Source of the DNA: Thermohalobaculum sp039184865
GTDB taxonomy: Bacteria > Pseudomonadota > Alphaproteobacteria > Rhodobacterales > Rhodobacteraceae
Direction of reading: 5' to 3'
Assembly (NCBI GenBank): GCA_039184865.1
Contig: JBCDAV010000023.1
Coordinates: 1 to 64,000 of the forward strand
Length of the DNA stretch: 64,000 nt
Part shown: positions 32,636-41,393 of the stretch, one piece after another
How the letters are laid out: each line of letters starts with the position of its first letter
How positions within the stretch are numbered: the stretch's first letter is position 1
Translations under genes and position numbers: made by a program
Notes under the pieces: model-generated
Database searches by the model: none
What the model saw: the letters and a program-made list of their open reading frames with translations, nothing else
What the model was told of the DNA's origin: nothing

Positions 32636-33037
32636 ATGAAGCCGGTGGAGGAACTCATCGCCGCCGCCATAGCGGTCCGTAGCCAGGCCTATGCGCCCTA
32701 TTCGAGCCATCCGGTCGGCGCTGCAATTCTCGACGAGACAGGCGAAATCCACGCCGCCTGCAATGTCGAGAACGCGGCCTTTCCGCAGGGGAACTGCGCG
32801 GAGGCCGGTGCGATCTCGGCCATGATCTCCGCCGGAGGCCGTCGGATCGTTGCCATTGCCGTCGCCGGACCGGGGGATCACCTTTGCACCCCGTGCGGCG
32901 GATGCCGTCAGCGCATCCGCGAGTTCGCCGCGCCGGATACGCCGATCCTGATCGCAGGGCGGGACGCTCTGCTCGCCAGCTTCACGCTGGGCGAACTGTT
33001 GCCAGAATCCTTCGGGCCGGACAACTTGAGCGAATGA
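32636..33037 (+). CDS. cdd: Cytidine deaminase
   Basis: 133 residues, the homotetrameric short form. Converts cytidine and deoxycytidine to the uridine forms. The catalytic Glu56 and zinc ligand Cys54 lie in QGNCAEAGAI, and the remaining zinc ligands Cys87 and Cys90 in TPCGGCRQ. NVENAAFP contacts the sugar. The start was placed at the ATG giving MKPVEELIAAA, since the longer frame reads through the hairpin element. The stop overlaps the start of the dehalogenase gene (ATGA). Downstream of a nucleoside transporter it serves pyrimidine salvage. Confidence 0.94.
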   Translation: MKPVEELIAAAIAVRSQAYAPYSSHPVGAAILDETGEIHAACNVENAAFPQGNCAEAGAISAMISAGGRRIVAIAVAGPGDHLCTPCGGCRQRIREFAAPDTPILIAGRDALLASFTLGELLPESFGPDNLSE

Positions 33038-36000
33038 AGCTCTTCTCGACGAGGCACAGGCCCGTTCATCTCGGGCCTTACCCACTGGAACGGCTGCCCC
33101 GGCAGGAACGCATTGACCTGAGCGATGTTCCGCCGATGCGGGCGATCAGTTTCCGTGACGAGCGCCCCGAGAGCCTCGCCAACGCGATGCGCGACTATCA
33201 GGCGATGATGGACGCGATCCGCGATGGTTTCGTGAAGCGCGAGAAGGGCGACGTACCCGAGGATGCGACGGAACGCGCGAACCACTTCAAGGCGTTCGGC
33301 TACTACTGCGATGCGTCGATGGTCGGCACTTGCGCGATCCCGGCGGAAGCGTGGCTGAGTGAGGCGATCCGAAACCCCGACATCGACGCGCTGGCCGAGC
33401 AGTTGCGCACCCGCCAGACCAAGACGCTCGCGGCCGGGATCGACGTGATCATGGCGGATCTGAAGGAGTCGATGGAGGCGCCGCCGACATCCTGTGATCA
33501 CCACACGCATGCGATCGTGTTCCTGTACGAGCATCCGCGCGATCCCGAACGTGGCGAACCGGGCGCCGACTGGATCCTTGGTACGCAGGACCAGAGGGCG
33601 GCGCTGCGCGGGGCCGAGACCGCGGTCGTCATCGCCTCGATGATCCGGCTGATGGGCTGGGAAGCGCGGGCTCATTCGGGATCTTCCAGCGACGTTGACG
33701 TCAACCGGCTCGCGGTCGCTGCGGGTCTGGCTGAAGCGAAGGACGGCAGCCTGTCGAACCCCTACCTGGGCGCCGATTTCGGTCTCGCCGCGATCACGAC
33801 GACCATGGAGCTTGAGCCGGACAGGCCGCTCGCACCCGGCTCTGCCTTGTCGAAGTTGCGCAGCCACGGACCGGCATGGTGGACGGGGTACGGCACGGCC
33901 AAGAGCATGGCGCACCAGGACCCGTACCATGCGCGAGACTTCGTGGACGGGCCGCACGCCTTCGAGCGCCTCAAGCATGTCGCGGCGCCGACGACCTTCA
34001 TGGACGAACCGCGTATTCCACGGGTGCCGAAACGGGCGGACATGTTCAGCCGGGCGCAGTTCGGCGACATGGGCAAATCGGTGCAGGACAACGCGCTGAA
34101 CGGCTACTATGCCGCGAAGAGCCCCTATTCGATGGCCGCGCGCCGTCCGCTGGGCGCGCTGGTGCTGCTGCAGGATGGCGAGCCGGGCAACGGTCCGGCC
34201 CCCGATGATCCGTCGAAGAACGCAGAACTGGTCAAGGCGGCACTCTACTTTCTCGGCTCCGATGCGGTCGGGATCAGCCGCTGCCCCGAGTGGGCGTGGT
34301 ACAGCCATGACGCGGTCGGCGATCCGATCGAGCCCACGCAGGACAACGCGATCAGCGTGATCATCGACCAGGGTCACGAGACGATGGAGGGCGCCTCGGG
34401 CGATGACTGGATCTCGTGCTCGCAATCGATGCGGGCCTATCTGAGGTTCTCGCTGCTGGGCGGGGTGGTGGCAAACCAGATCCGGCGGCTCGGGTACACC
34501 GCCAAGGCCCACACCGTGCTGGATGGCGAGGTGCTGCAGCCGCCGTTGCTCCTGCTCTCCGGGCTGGGCGAGGTCTCGCGCATCGGCGAGGTGATCCTCA
34601 ACCCGTTCCTCGGACCGCGCCTGAAATCAGGGGTCATAACGACGGACATGCCGCTGGCTCATGACAAGCCGATCGACTTCGGACTGCAGGCGTTCTGCAA
34701 GCATTGCAACAAGTGCGCCCGCGAGTGTCCGTCCGGGGCCATCACGGCCGGGCCGAAGAAGATGTTCAACGGCTACGAGATCTGGAAGTCCGACAGTCAG
34801 AAATGCACGACCTACCGCGTCGCTCAGCAGGGCGGCGCGATGTGCGGGCGCTGCATGAAGACCTGTCCGTGGAACCTCGAGGGCCTGTTCGCCGAGGCGC
34901 CGTTCCGCTGGCTGGCGATGAACGTGCCGCGCGCCGCCAAATGGCTCGCAAAGCTCGACGACAGGATCGGACGCGGCGGCTTGAACCCGGTCAAGAAATG
35001 GTGGTGGGATCTTGGCAACGGTCAGGACGGCGGCCCTTACGTGCATCAGGACAACACCAACGCCCGCGACCTGCAGACCGATCTGGATCTGAAATTCGAG
35101 GATCAGACCATGGCGGTCTATCCAGCGAACCTCGTGCCGCCGCCGTACTTCTTCCCGTTCCACATGGATCGCGAGGAGGGCATCAAGGCGCACGATGCCT
35201 TGTTGTCGCCTGCAGAATACAAGCGCCGGCTCGCCGAGGGCGATACCGTGAACCTGGCGCATGAGTTCAAGCTGCCCGAAGGCCCGCAGCCGGTGATCCG
35301 CGTCGAGGTGGCCGAAGTCGAGCCAATGACCGATGCGATCTCAAAATACGAGTTCCGGGCGCTGGACGGCACGCCGTTGCCGGAGTTCGAGGCCGGGGCG
35401 CATCTCGACATCGCTGTCAGTCCCGGTTTCTTTCGTCAGTACTCGATGTCGGGCGATCCTGCCGACCGCTCAAAGTACCAGATCGCGGTGCTGCGCGAGG
35501 ACGAAGGCCGTGGTGGATCGAAGCTGCTCCACCGGATCTTCCATCCCGGGCGCAAGATCTTCGTCTCCCGCCCGATCAACCACTTCCCGTTGGCCGAGGA
35601 TGCGGCCTTCTCGCTTCTGATGGCGGGCGGTATCGGCGTGACGCCGATGATCGCGATGGCGCACCGCCTTCATGCGCTGGGGCGTAATTTCGCACTGCAC
35701 TATTCGTGCAAGTCGCGGGCGGATGCGAGTTTCCTCGACGATCTGGAGACCGTGCCGTGGTCAGATCGACTGCACCTGCACTTCTCGGATGACGGAACGC
35801 GGGCCGATCTGGCCTCGATCGTAACGTCGCGCCCTGATGCGCATCTCTACACCTGCGGGCCGGACCGGTACATGTCTGCGGTCCTCGCTGCCGCCGAAGC
35901 CAACGGATGGCCCGAGGATGCCCTGCACCGCGAGTATTTCTCGGTTCCCGAGCAGCCGGAATGGGAGAACCACGATTTCACGCTGAAGCTGGCGCGGTCA

Positions 36001-36237
36001 GGGCGGGAGATTGCGGTGCCCGCTGCGCGGTCGGCGACCGATGTGCTCGCTGATCACGGTGTCCGGATCGATACGAAGTGTTCGGACGGGATCTGCGGGG
36101 TCTGTGTGACCGGTCTGGTCGACGGCGCGGTCGAGCATCGCGATTTCGTGCTGGCGCGCAAGGATCGCGAGTCGAAGATGATTCTGTGCTGCTCGCGCGC
36201 GGCCGAGCCTGGCGGCGTCGTGACGATCGACCTCTGA
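33034..36237 (+). CDS. Self-sufficient reductive dehalogenase (RdhA-like domain fused to reductase and ferredoxin)
   Basis: 1067 residues, no Tat or Sec signal, so cytosolic. Residues 1 to about 550 resemble the corrinoid-binding RdhA domain of aerobic-type dehalogenases such as BhbA and NpRdhA. Two 4Fe-4S motifs follow: CKHCNKCARECP near 554-565, and a spaced one from Cys591 to CGRCMKTCP. Next comes a flavin/NAD(P)H reductase module (about 755-985; RQYSMSGD binds flavin, LLMAGGIGVTPMIAMAH binds NAD(P)H). A C-terminal plant-type 2Fe-2S ferredoxin (C1016-SDGI-C-GV-C, last Cys in ILCCSR) completes it. Electrons would run from NAD(P)H to B12 within one chain. The start overlaps the cdd stop. Substrate unknown; I could not place the catalytic Tyr/Lys/Arg with certainty. 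Confidence 0.9.
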   Translation: MKLFSTRHRPVHLGPYPLERLPRQERIDLSDVPPMRAISFRDERPESLANAMRDYQAMMDAIRDGFVKREKGDVPEDATERANHFKAFGYYCDASMVGTCAIPAEAWLSEAIRNPDIDALAEQLRTRQTKTLAAGIDVIMADLKESMEAPPTSCDHHTHAIVFLYEHPRDPERGEPGADWILGTQDQRAALRGAETAVVIASMIRLMGWEARAHSGSSSDVDVNRLAVAAGLAEAKDGSLSNPYLGADFGLAAITTTMELEPDRPLAPGSALSKLRSHGPAWWTGYGTAKSMAHQDPYHARDFVDGPHAFERLKHVAAPTTFMDEPRIPRVPKRADMFSRAQFGDMGKSVQDNALNGYYAAKSPYSMAARRPLGALVLLQDGEPGNGPAPDDPSKNAELVKAALYFLGSDAVGISRCPEWAWYSHDAVGDPIEPTQDNAISVIIDQGHETMEGASGDDWISCSQSMRAYLRFSLLGGVVANQIRRLGYTAKAHTVLDGEVLQPPLLLLSGLGEVSRIGEVILNPFLGPRLKSGVITTDMPLAHDKPIDFGLQAFCKHCNKCARECPSGAITAGPKKMFNGYEIWKSDSQKCTTYRVAQQGGAMCGRCMKTCPWNLEGLFAEAPFRWLAMNVPRAAKWLAKLDDRIGRGGLNPVKKWWWDLGNGQDGGPYVHQDNTNARDLQTDLDLKFEDQTMAVYPANLVPPPYFFPFHMDREEGIKAHDALLSPAEYKRRLAEGDTVNLAHEFKLPEGPQPVIRVEVAEVEPMTDAISKYEFRALDGTPLPEFEAGAHLDIAVSPGFFRQYSMSGDPADRSKYQIAVLREDEGRGGSKLLHRIFHPGRKIFVSRPINHFPLAEDAAFSLLMAGGIGVTPMIAMAHRLHALGRNFALHYSCKSRADASFLDDLETVPWSDRLHLHFSDDGTRADLASIVTSRPDAHLYTCGPDRYMSAVLAAAEANGWPEDALHREYFSVPEQPEWENHDFTLKLARSGREIAVPAARSATDVLADHGVRIDTKCSDGICGVCVTGLVDGAVEHRDFVLARKDRESKMILCCSRAAEPGGVVTIDL

Positions 36238-36318
36238 TTGAGTCGTCCATAACGCGCAGCCTCGGATTACAGGGCCAATCTGTCGGTATTTTGCGAATAA
36301 CCCATTTGCCGCAACCAC

Positions 36319-36430
36319 TTGGTATACCAATGCGAGCACACTGGTATGCCAGAATTGATCACTGCTAAGCATTTGAAAAAATACTTGAAATCGGCGGTGC
36401 GTGCCGTATGGTCGCAGCGTGGTATACCAC
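36319..36430 (+). promoter_or_regulatory. Three TGGTATACCA-type operators upstream of the Tct operon
   Basis: Perfect palindromes TTGGTATACCAA (36319-36330) and GTGGTATACCAC (36419-36430), with a weaker CTGGTATGCCAG (36341-36352) between. The first two centres are 22 bp apart, two helical turns. The half-site TGGTAT/ATACCA matches operators of FadR-subgroup GntR repressors such as UxuR/ExuR. No GntR gene is in the window, so the repressor lies elsewhere. Confidence 0.75.
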
Positions 36431-36550
36431 GGGAGCGAGCGCACAACAGAAAAGAACAACAAGAAAATTGCGTGGCCGAACCTGTTCACGAAAGCAAAAA
36501 TCGCTAGGTTCCGGCGCACACCGCTAAGCCAAAGCATCAGGGAGGATCAC

Positions 36551-37516
36551 ATGGCACTAAAACACACACTTGCATTGGTTGCAGGCGCGGCAGCGTTCGC
36601 GATCGCCGGATCGGCGATGGCATGGGAGCCGAAGAAACCGATCGACTTCGTCATCATGGCCGGCAAGGGCGGCGGCGCAGACAAGATGGCGCGTCTGATG
36701 CAGGCCATCGTCGAAGAGAACAACATGGCGAGCCAGCCGCTGGTTCCAGTCAACAAGTCGGGCGGCTCGGGCGCCGAGGCGCTGCAGTTCATGAAGACGG
36801 CGAAGGATCCCGATCACGCGATCATGGTCACGCTGAACTCGTTCTTCACCACGCCGCTGCGCCAGCCGGGCCTGGGCGTGGACATCATGGAGTTCGCGCC
36901 GATCGGGCGCATGGCCGAGGACACGTTCATCCTGTGGGTGCACAAGGATGAGGGCGTGAATTCGTTCGAGGAGTTCCTCGCCGAGGCCAAGAAGCGTGGC
37001 AACAAGTGGGTCATGGGCGGCACCGGCAAGAACTCGGAAGACAACATCATCACCGACTTCCTGAATTCGAACTACGGCCTCGACATCAAGTACATCCCGT
37101 ACAAGGGCGGTGGCGCGGTCGCCAAGGATCTGGCCGGTCAGCAGATCGACAGCTCGGTGAACAACCCGTCCGAGGCCCTCGGCTTCTACGAGTCGGGTGA
37201 CGTGATCCCGCTGGTCGCTTTCACGGACGAGCGTCTCGCGCTGTTCCCGGACACGCCGACGCTGAAGGAACTGGGCGGCGACTTCTCGTACTTCATGCAG
37301 CGCGCCGTGGTCGGTGCACCGGGCATGTCGGCCGATGCGCTCGGCTACTACAACAATCTGTTCCAGACGGTCTTCGATCACGACCAGTGGCAGGGCTATC
37401 GCTCGAAGAAGGCGCTACTCGGCGAGAAGATCGAAGGTGCCGACCTGAGAGCGTACTGGGAAACCCAGCGCGATCGCCACGAGAAGATCCTGAAGGCATC
37501 CGGCGCGATCAACTGA
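36551..37516 (+). CDS. tctC: Tripartite tricarboxylate transporter substrate-binding protein
   Basis: 321 residues with a signal peptide (ALVAGAAAFAIAGSAMA). The mature start KKPIDFVIMAGKGGGADKMAR is the TctC pattern, followed by VNKSGGSGAEALQF and KYIPYKGGGAVAKDLAGQQI. A GGAGGA ribosome site lies just upstream of the ATG; the longer in-frame start would destroy the signal peptide. TctC proteins bind carboxylic acids, often aromatic or dicarboxylic, in the periplasm. The leader carries three GntR-type operators. It is the first gene of tctCBA. Confidence 0.92.
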   Translation: MALKHTLALVAGAAAFAIAGSAMAWEPKKPIDFVIMAGKGGGADKMARLMQAIVEENNMASQPLVPVNKSGGSGAEALQFMKTAKDPDHAIMVTLNSFFTTPLRQPGLGVDIMEFAPIGRMAEDTFILWVHKDEGVNSFEEFLAEAKKRGNKWVMGGTGKNSEDNIITDFLNSNYGLDIKYIPYKGGGAVAKDLAGQQIDSSVNNPSEALGFYESGDVIPLVAFTDERLALFPDTPTLKELGGDFSYFMQRAVVGAPGMSADALGYYNNLFQTVFDHDQWQGYRSKKALLGEKIEGADLRAYWETQRDRHEKILKASGAIN

Positions 37517-37525
37517 TCTGATACT

Positions 37526-37551
37526 GCGGGGTGCGGGAAACCGCGCCCTGC
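37526..37551 (+). promoter_or_regulatory. Stem-loop between tctC and tctB
   Basis: An 11-bp stem, GCGGGGTGCGG with CCGCGCCCTGC (two G-U pairs), closed by a GAAA tetraloop. There is no T run. It is placed like mRNA-stabilising hairpins that let the binding protein be made in excess over the membrane subunits. Confidence 0.65.
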
Positions 37552-37629
37552 AACCCGCTCCGGCGGAGCATCGGAGCGGAGCCCGGTTATCGGCGGGCTC
37601 ACCCAAATATCTGACAGGGGAACGAGGGA

Positions 37630-38259
37630 ATGCGGATTGCCGAGATCATCATGGCAATCGCTCTGGCGGCGTTGTCGCTGGCGATCATGTACAAGGCGGG
37701 AGAACGGCCAAGCTGGTCCGGCGAGGCGCGGTTCTCGAATGTCGGTTTCGGCGAGGACGGTGCGCCCCAGGGCGGCTTCTGGCCGTTCTGGGTCTGCGCC
37801 ATCATGTTCGTCTGTTCGGTCTGGGTCTGCATTAACGGCGTGCTGAAACTCTCGCCGCCCGCGAAGTCCACCGACGCCTATCTCGACCGCCACGGCATCA
37901 ACGTCCTGCTGACGGTCGGCGTCCCGGTCTTCCTGCTCGTGCTGCTGACCGACTACATCAGCATGTACTTCGCGATGGCGCTGTTCCTGTTCTACTATCT
38001 GTTCTTTCTCGGCCAGCATGGCGGGCTGCTGTCGGGCGCGATGGCAGTCGTCGTCCCGTTCTGGATGTTCCTGTTCTTCGACATCACCATGACCCGGACA
38101 TTGCCGAAAGGCATTCTCGCCATCGAGGACGGCATCTACATCCCGCTGGGCGACTTTTTCCGCAGTCTCGACGGGGTGACGATCAGCCTGTGCTTCCTCG
38201 GTGGCGCGGCGGTCCTTGTGGCGGCGTCGATGCTGTCGCGCAGGGAGGAGTCGGCGTAA
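37630..38259 (+). CDS. tctB: Tripartite tricarboxylate transporter small membrane subunit
   Basis: 209 residues with about five hydrophobic segments (IAEIIMAIALAALSLAIMY, FWPFWVCAIMFVCSVWVC, NVLLTVGVPVFLLVLLTDY and others), longer than the usual 150-170. The GxFWP segment is typical of TctB. It shares one base (TAATG) with the tctA start. Confidence 0.87.
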   Translation: MRIAEIIMAIALAALSLAIMYKAGERPSWSGEARFSNVGFGEDGAPQGGFWPFWVCAIMFVCSVWVCINGVLKLSPPAKSTDAYLDRHGINVLLTVGVPVFLLVLLTDYISMYFAMALFLFYYLFFLGQHGGLLSGAMAVVVPFWMFLFFDITMTRTLPKGILAIEDGIYIPLGDFFRSLDGVTISLCFLGGAAVLVAASMLSRREESA

Positions 38260-39839
38260 TGGAAGTCCTCTCGCTGCTTGCCGACGGGATCTTCACCGCG
38301 CTGCAACCCGCCAATCTTCTGATCTGTTTCATCGGCGTGGTGATCGGCCTTTTCGTCGGCGCGATGCCGGGTCTCGGATCGGTCAACGGCGTGGCGATCC
38401 TGCTGCCGACGATCTTCTTCATCAAGCAATCGACCGGCTCTGATGCCGCGCCGATGATCTTCCTCGCCGCGATCTACTACGGTGCGATGTATGGCGGCGC
38501 GATCTCGTCGATTATGCTGGGAATACCGGGTGCCTCGACCGCTGTGGCGACGACTTTCGACGGGCGTCCGCTGGCGCTGAAAGGCCGCGCCGAACAGGCG
38601 CTCGTGACGGCTGCCGTGGCGAGCTTCATCGGCGGGACGGTCGCCAACATCTTCTTCACAGGCTTCGCGCCGCCGCTGGCCTCGGTCGCGCTGAAGTTCG
38701 GCAATCCCGAGATTTTCGCGCTGATGCTGCTGGCATTCGCGACCTTTGTCGGGCTTGGCGGCGACGATATCCCGAAGACGGTCATCTCGATCATGCTCGG
38801 ACTGGTTTGTGCCTCGATCGGTTTCGACGTGATCGAGGGCGAGCCGCGTCTGCAGTTCTTCGACCTGACCGGCTTCTCGCGCCCGATCAACTTCCTCGTG
38901 CTCGCCATCGGCGTCTACGGTGTCGGCGAAATGCTCTGGACGCTGCATTCGACGCGCGGCGATACGGAGATGTCCAAGGCCGATATCAGCGTAGCCAAGA
39001 TCAAGACTGCGACCGGCAACACCTTCCGCGAGGGCTGGAAGGGCACGACGATCGGCTCCTCGCTGGGATTCTTCGTCGGAATTCTACCGGCGGCGGGTGC
39101 GACGCCGGGCTCGCTGATGTCGTACGGGGTCGCCAAGATGACGTCCTCGAAACCGGAGGAGTTCGGCAAGGGATCGGTCGACGGCGTTGCAGCACCCGAG
39201 GCGGCGAACAACTCGGCCTCGACCGGGGCGATGCTGCCGATGATGACGCTCGGGATTCCCGGGTCGCCCACGACGGCCGTTTTGTTGACGGGGCTGGTGC
39301 TGCTTGAGCTCGAACCGGGGCCGCGGCTGTTCCAGGATCAGCCGGATTTCGTCTGGCCGGTCATCGGCTCGTTCTACATCTCGAACCTGATCGCCGTGCT
39401 CGTGAACCTCGCGTTCATTCCGCTGTTCCTCTGGATGCTTCGGATGCCGTTCACGATCCTCGCGCCGATCATCTTCATCCTCTCCACAGCAGGTGTGTAT
39501 GCGGCGACGGACTCGATGTTCGATGTCTGGCTGATGTTCTGGTTCGGGCTGGCGGCCTTCCTGCTGCGCATTCTGGACTATCCGCTGGCGCCTGCAGCAC
39601 TTGCCATCGTCCTGGGCGGGATCACCGAGGCCAAGCTGCGCCAGTCGCTGCAGTGGTCGGATGGCAGCTTCGGGATCTTCTTCAACCCGTTCTTCGACCG
39701 GGATGGTTCGGGCGACACCTACTGGATCGCGCCGATCATCTCGTGGATCGCGATTATCCTGATCCTGATGCCGCTCTTTCAAGTCATCAAGCGGCGGGTG
39801 CTGCGCGGTCCAGCGCGACCGTCGCACTGGCAGGGATAG
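38259..39839 (+). CDS. tctA: Tripartite tricarboxylate transporter large membrane subunit
   Basis: 526 residues, about twelve membrane segments. The TctA motif GAMPGLGSVNGVAILLP and its internal counterpart GILPAAGATPGSLMSYGVAK, which form the two half-repeats, are visible, together with APEAANNSASTGAMLPMMTLGIPGSPT. The start at 38259 is preceded by GGAGGAG and overlaps tctB; the longer frame only adds tctB antiphase sequence. It forms the channel for the solute bound by TctC. Confidence 0.94.
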   Translation: MEVLSLLADGIFTALQPANLLICFIGVVIGLFVGAMPGLGSVNGVAILLPTIFFIKQSTGSDAAPMIFLAAIYYGAMYGGAISSIMLGIPGASTAVATTFDGRPLALKGRAEQALVTAAVASFIGGTVANIFFTGFAPPLASVALKFGNPEIFALMLLAFATFVGLGGDDIPKTVISIMLGLVCASIGFDVIEGEPRLQFFDLTGFSRPINFLVLAIGVYGVGEMLWTLHSTRGDTEMSKADISVAKIKTATGNTFREGWKGTTIGSSLGFFVGILPAAGATPGSLMSYGVAKMTSSKPEEFGKGSVDGVAAPEAANNSASTGAMLPMMTLGIPGSPTTAVLLTGLVLLELEPGPRLFQDQPDFVWPVIGSFYISNLIAVLVNLAFIPLFLWMLRMPFTILAPIIFILSTAGVYAATDSMFDVWLMFWFGLAAFLLRILDYPLAPAALAIVLGGITEAKLRQSLQWSDGSFGIFFNPFFDRDGSGDTYWIAPIISWIAIILILMPLFQVIKRRVLRGPARPSHWQG

Positions 39840-39926
39840 GCGCGAGAGACCCCAAGCGGTCGGCGTTCCGCGCTCGCCATCGCGCCGGATGTGTGGTTGT
39901 CTGTTCCTCTTAGAACGGAGACCCCC

Positions 39927-41351
39927 ATGCTCGATACGACCAAGCCGCTTTGGCAGGCCAGCGCCTGTGATCTGGCGGACGCCATCCAGAACCGCGAAAT
40001 CACCTGCACGGATGCCGTTTCGGCGGCGGTCGATCGGATGCGCGAGGTCAACGGCGATCTGAATGCCGTGGTCGACGATCTGGGCGACGAGGCGATGGAC
40101 ATGGCCGAGGCGATGGATGTCGGCCTCGCGGCGGGTGAGATCCTGCCCGGTGCACTCTGCGGCGTGCCGATCACGATCAAGGAGAACATAGACCAGAAGG
40201 GCCGCGCGACGCCCAACGGCGTGACCGCGTGGAAGGATGTGATCGCGCCGGATGACGCGCCATTCGTGAAGAACATGAAGAGCGCGGGTGCGATCATCAT
40301 CGGCCGGACGAACACGCCGGAGTTTTCGTTCCGGGCCACGACGGTGAACGAACTGCACGGCCGCACGAAAAGCCCCTGGAACGACTGGGTGTCGTCAGGT
40401 GGGTCATCGGGTGGCGCGTCGTCGGCGGTGATGTCCGGCATGGGGCCGATTGCCCACGGCAACGATATCGGCGGATCGCTGCGCTTTCCGGCCTACTGCA
40501 CGGGTGCTGCGACGGTGAAGCCGGGTCTGGGACGGACGCCCGCCTACAATCCCTCGGCCCCGGCCGAGCGCGGGCCGCTCGCGCAGATCATGTCGGTTCA
40601 GGGTGTGATCTGCCGCGAGGTGCGCGATGTCCGGCGCGCGATGGAGGTCGCGACGCTCTACGACGCCGCCGATCCGTGGCAGGTGCCTGTTGCCTTCTTT
40701 GGCCCTGCGGAAGCGGAACCCGTGAAGGTCGCCTTCACCAAGGAAATGTACGAGTTCGATCTCAGCACGTCCGTCTCGGATGCGCTCGACAAGGCCGCTT
40801 CGGCGCTGTCCGATGCCGGTTACGAGGTGGTCGAGACCGAGGCGCCGTTGCTTCGCGAATGCGCCGAGGAAGCCAATCGCTGTCTCTTTGGCGAGACCAT
40901 CGAGTTGATGGGCGATCAGATCGAGGAGCACGGCTCCAAGGCGATCAGGGATATCTTCGCCAACTATGCCGAACTGTTCGACCCGTATATGGGTCTGGAG
41001 CGCACCCACGCGATGGCGCGACGGGCCAAGTACGTGCGCGCGTGGACGCAGTTCCTGGCCGAGTATCCGCTTGTGCTGACGCCGTTTCTGCCTAAGCCGC
41101 CGTTCAAGTGGAACCGGGACGAGGAAGGCCTGGAAGGCGTTCGCGAGGTGCTTGGGTCGGCGATCTGGTCCTATTCGATGAACTTCATGGGCCTGCCTGC
41201 CGGCAACGTCCCGGCGCACTTTGCCGACGGTTTGCCGATTGGTGTGCAGATCGTCGGGCGGCGCTTCCGCGAGGACATGATCCTGGATGCCTGCGAGGCG
41301 ATCGAAGACCGCGCAGGCGTGATGGCGGACCGGCTCTTCGCGTCAGCCTGA
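39927..41351 (+). CDS. Amidase (amidase signature family)
   Basis: 474 residues. Ser-cisSer-Lys hydrolase: Lys85 in VPITIKENIDQKG, the serine-glycine loop SSGGSSGGASSAV, and the nucleophile Ser in GNDIGGSLRFPA. Hydrolyses an amide to acid and ammonia. The ATG was chosen over an upstream in-frame TTG because an ACGGAG site precedes it. Being 87 bp downstream of tctA it is probably part of the same operon, which suggests an imported compound is an amide or is processed through one. Substrate unknown. Confidence 0.9.
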   Translation: MLDTTKPLWQASACDLADAIQNREITCTDAVSAAVDRMREVNGDLNAVVDDLGDEAMDMAEAMDVGLAAGEILPGALCGVPITIKENIDQKGRATPNGVTAWKDVIAPDDAPFVKNMKSAGAIIIGRTNTPEFSFRATTVNELHGRTKSPWNDWVSSGGSSGGASSAVMSGMGPIAHGNDIGGSLRFPAYCTGAATVKPGLGRTPAYNPSAPAERGPLAQIMSVQGVICREVRDVRRAMEVATLYDAADPWQVPVAFFGPAEAEPVKVAFTKEMYEFDLSTSVSDALDKAASALSDAGYEVVETEAPLLRECAEEANRCLFGETIELMGDQIEEHGSKAIRDIFANYAELFDPYMGLERTHAMARRAKYVRAWTQFLAEYPLVLTPFLPKPPFKWNRDEEGLEGVREVLGSAIWSYSMNFMGLPAGNVPAHFADGLPIGVQIVGRRFREDMILDACEAIEDRAGVMADRLFASA

Positions 41352-41393
41352 TAGCGATCGGCATCGCGCTCGACGCGCAATCGCGATCATCGC

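Noticed and set aside
33034..36237. Epoxyqueuosine reductase (QueG) for the N-terminal part of the fusion
   Set aside because: QueG is a stand-alone protein of under 400 residues; this B12/Fe-S part is over 600 residues and fused to a reductase and ferredoxin, which fits the BhbA-type dehalogenases better.
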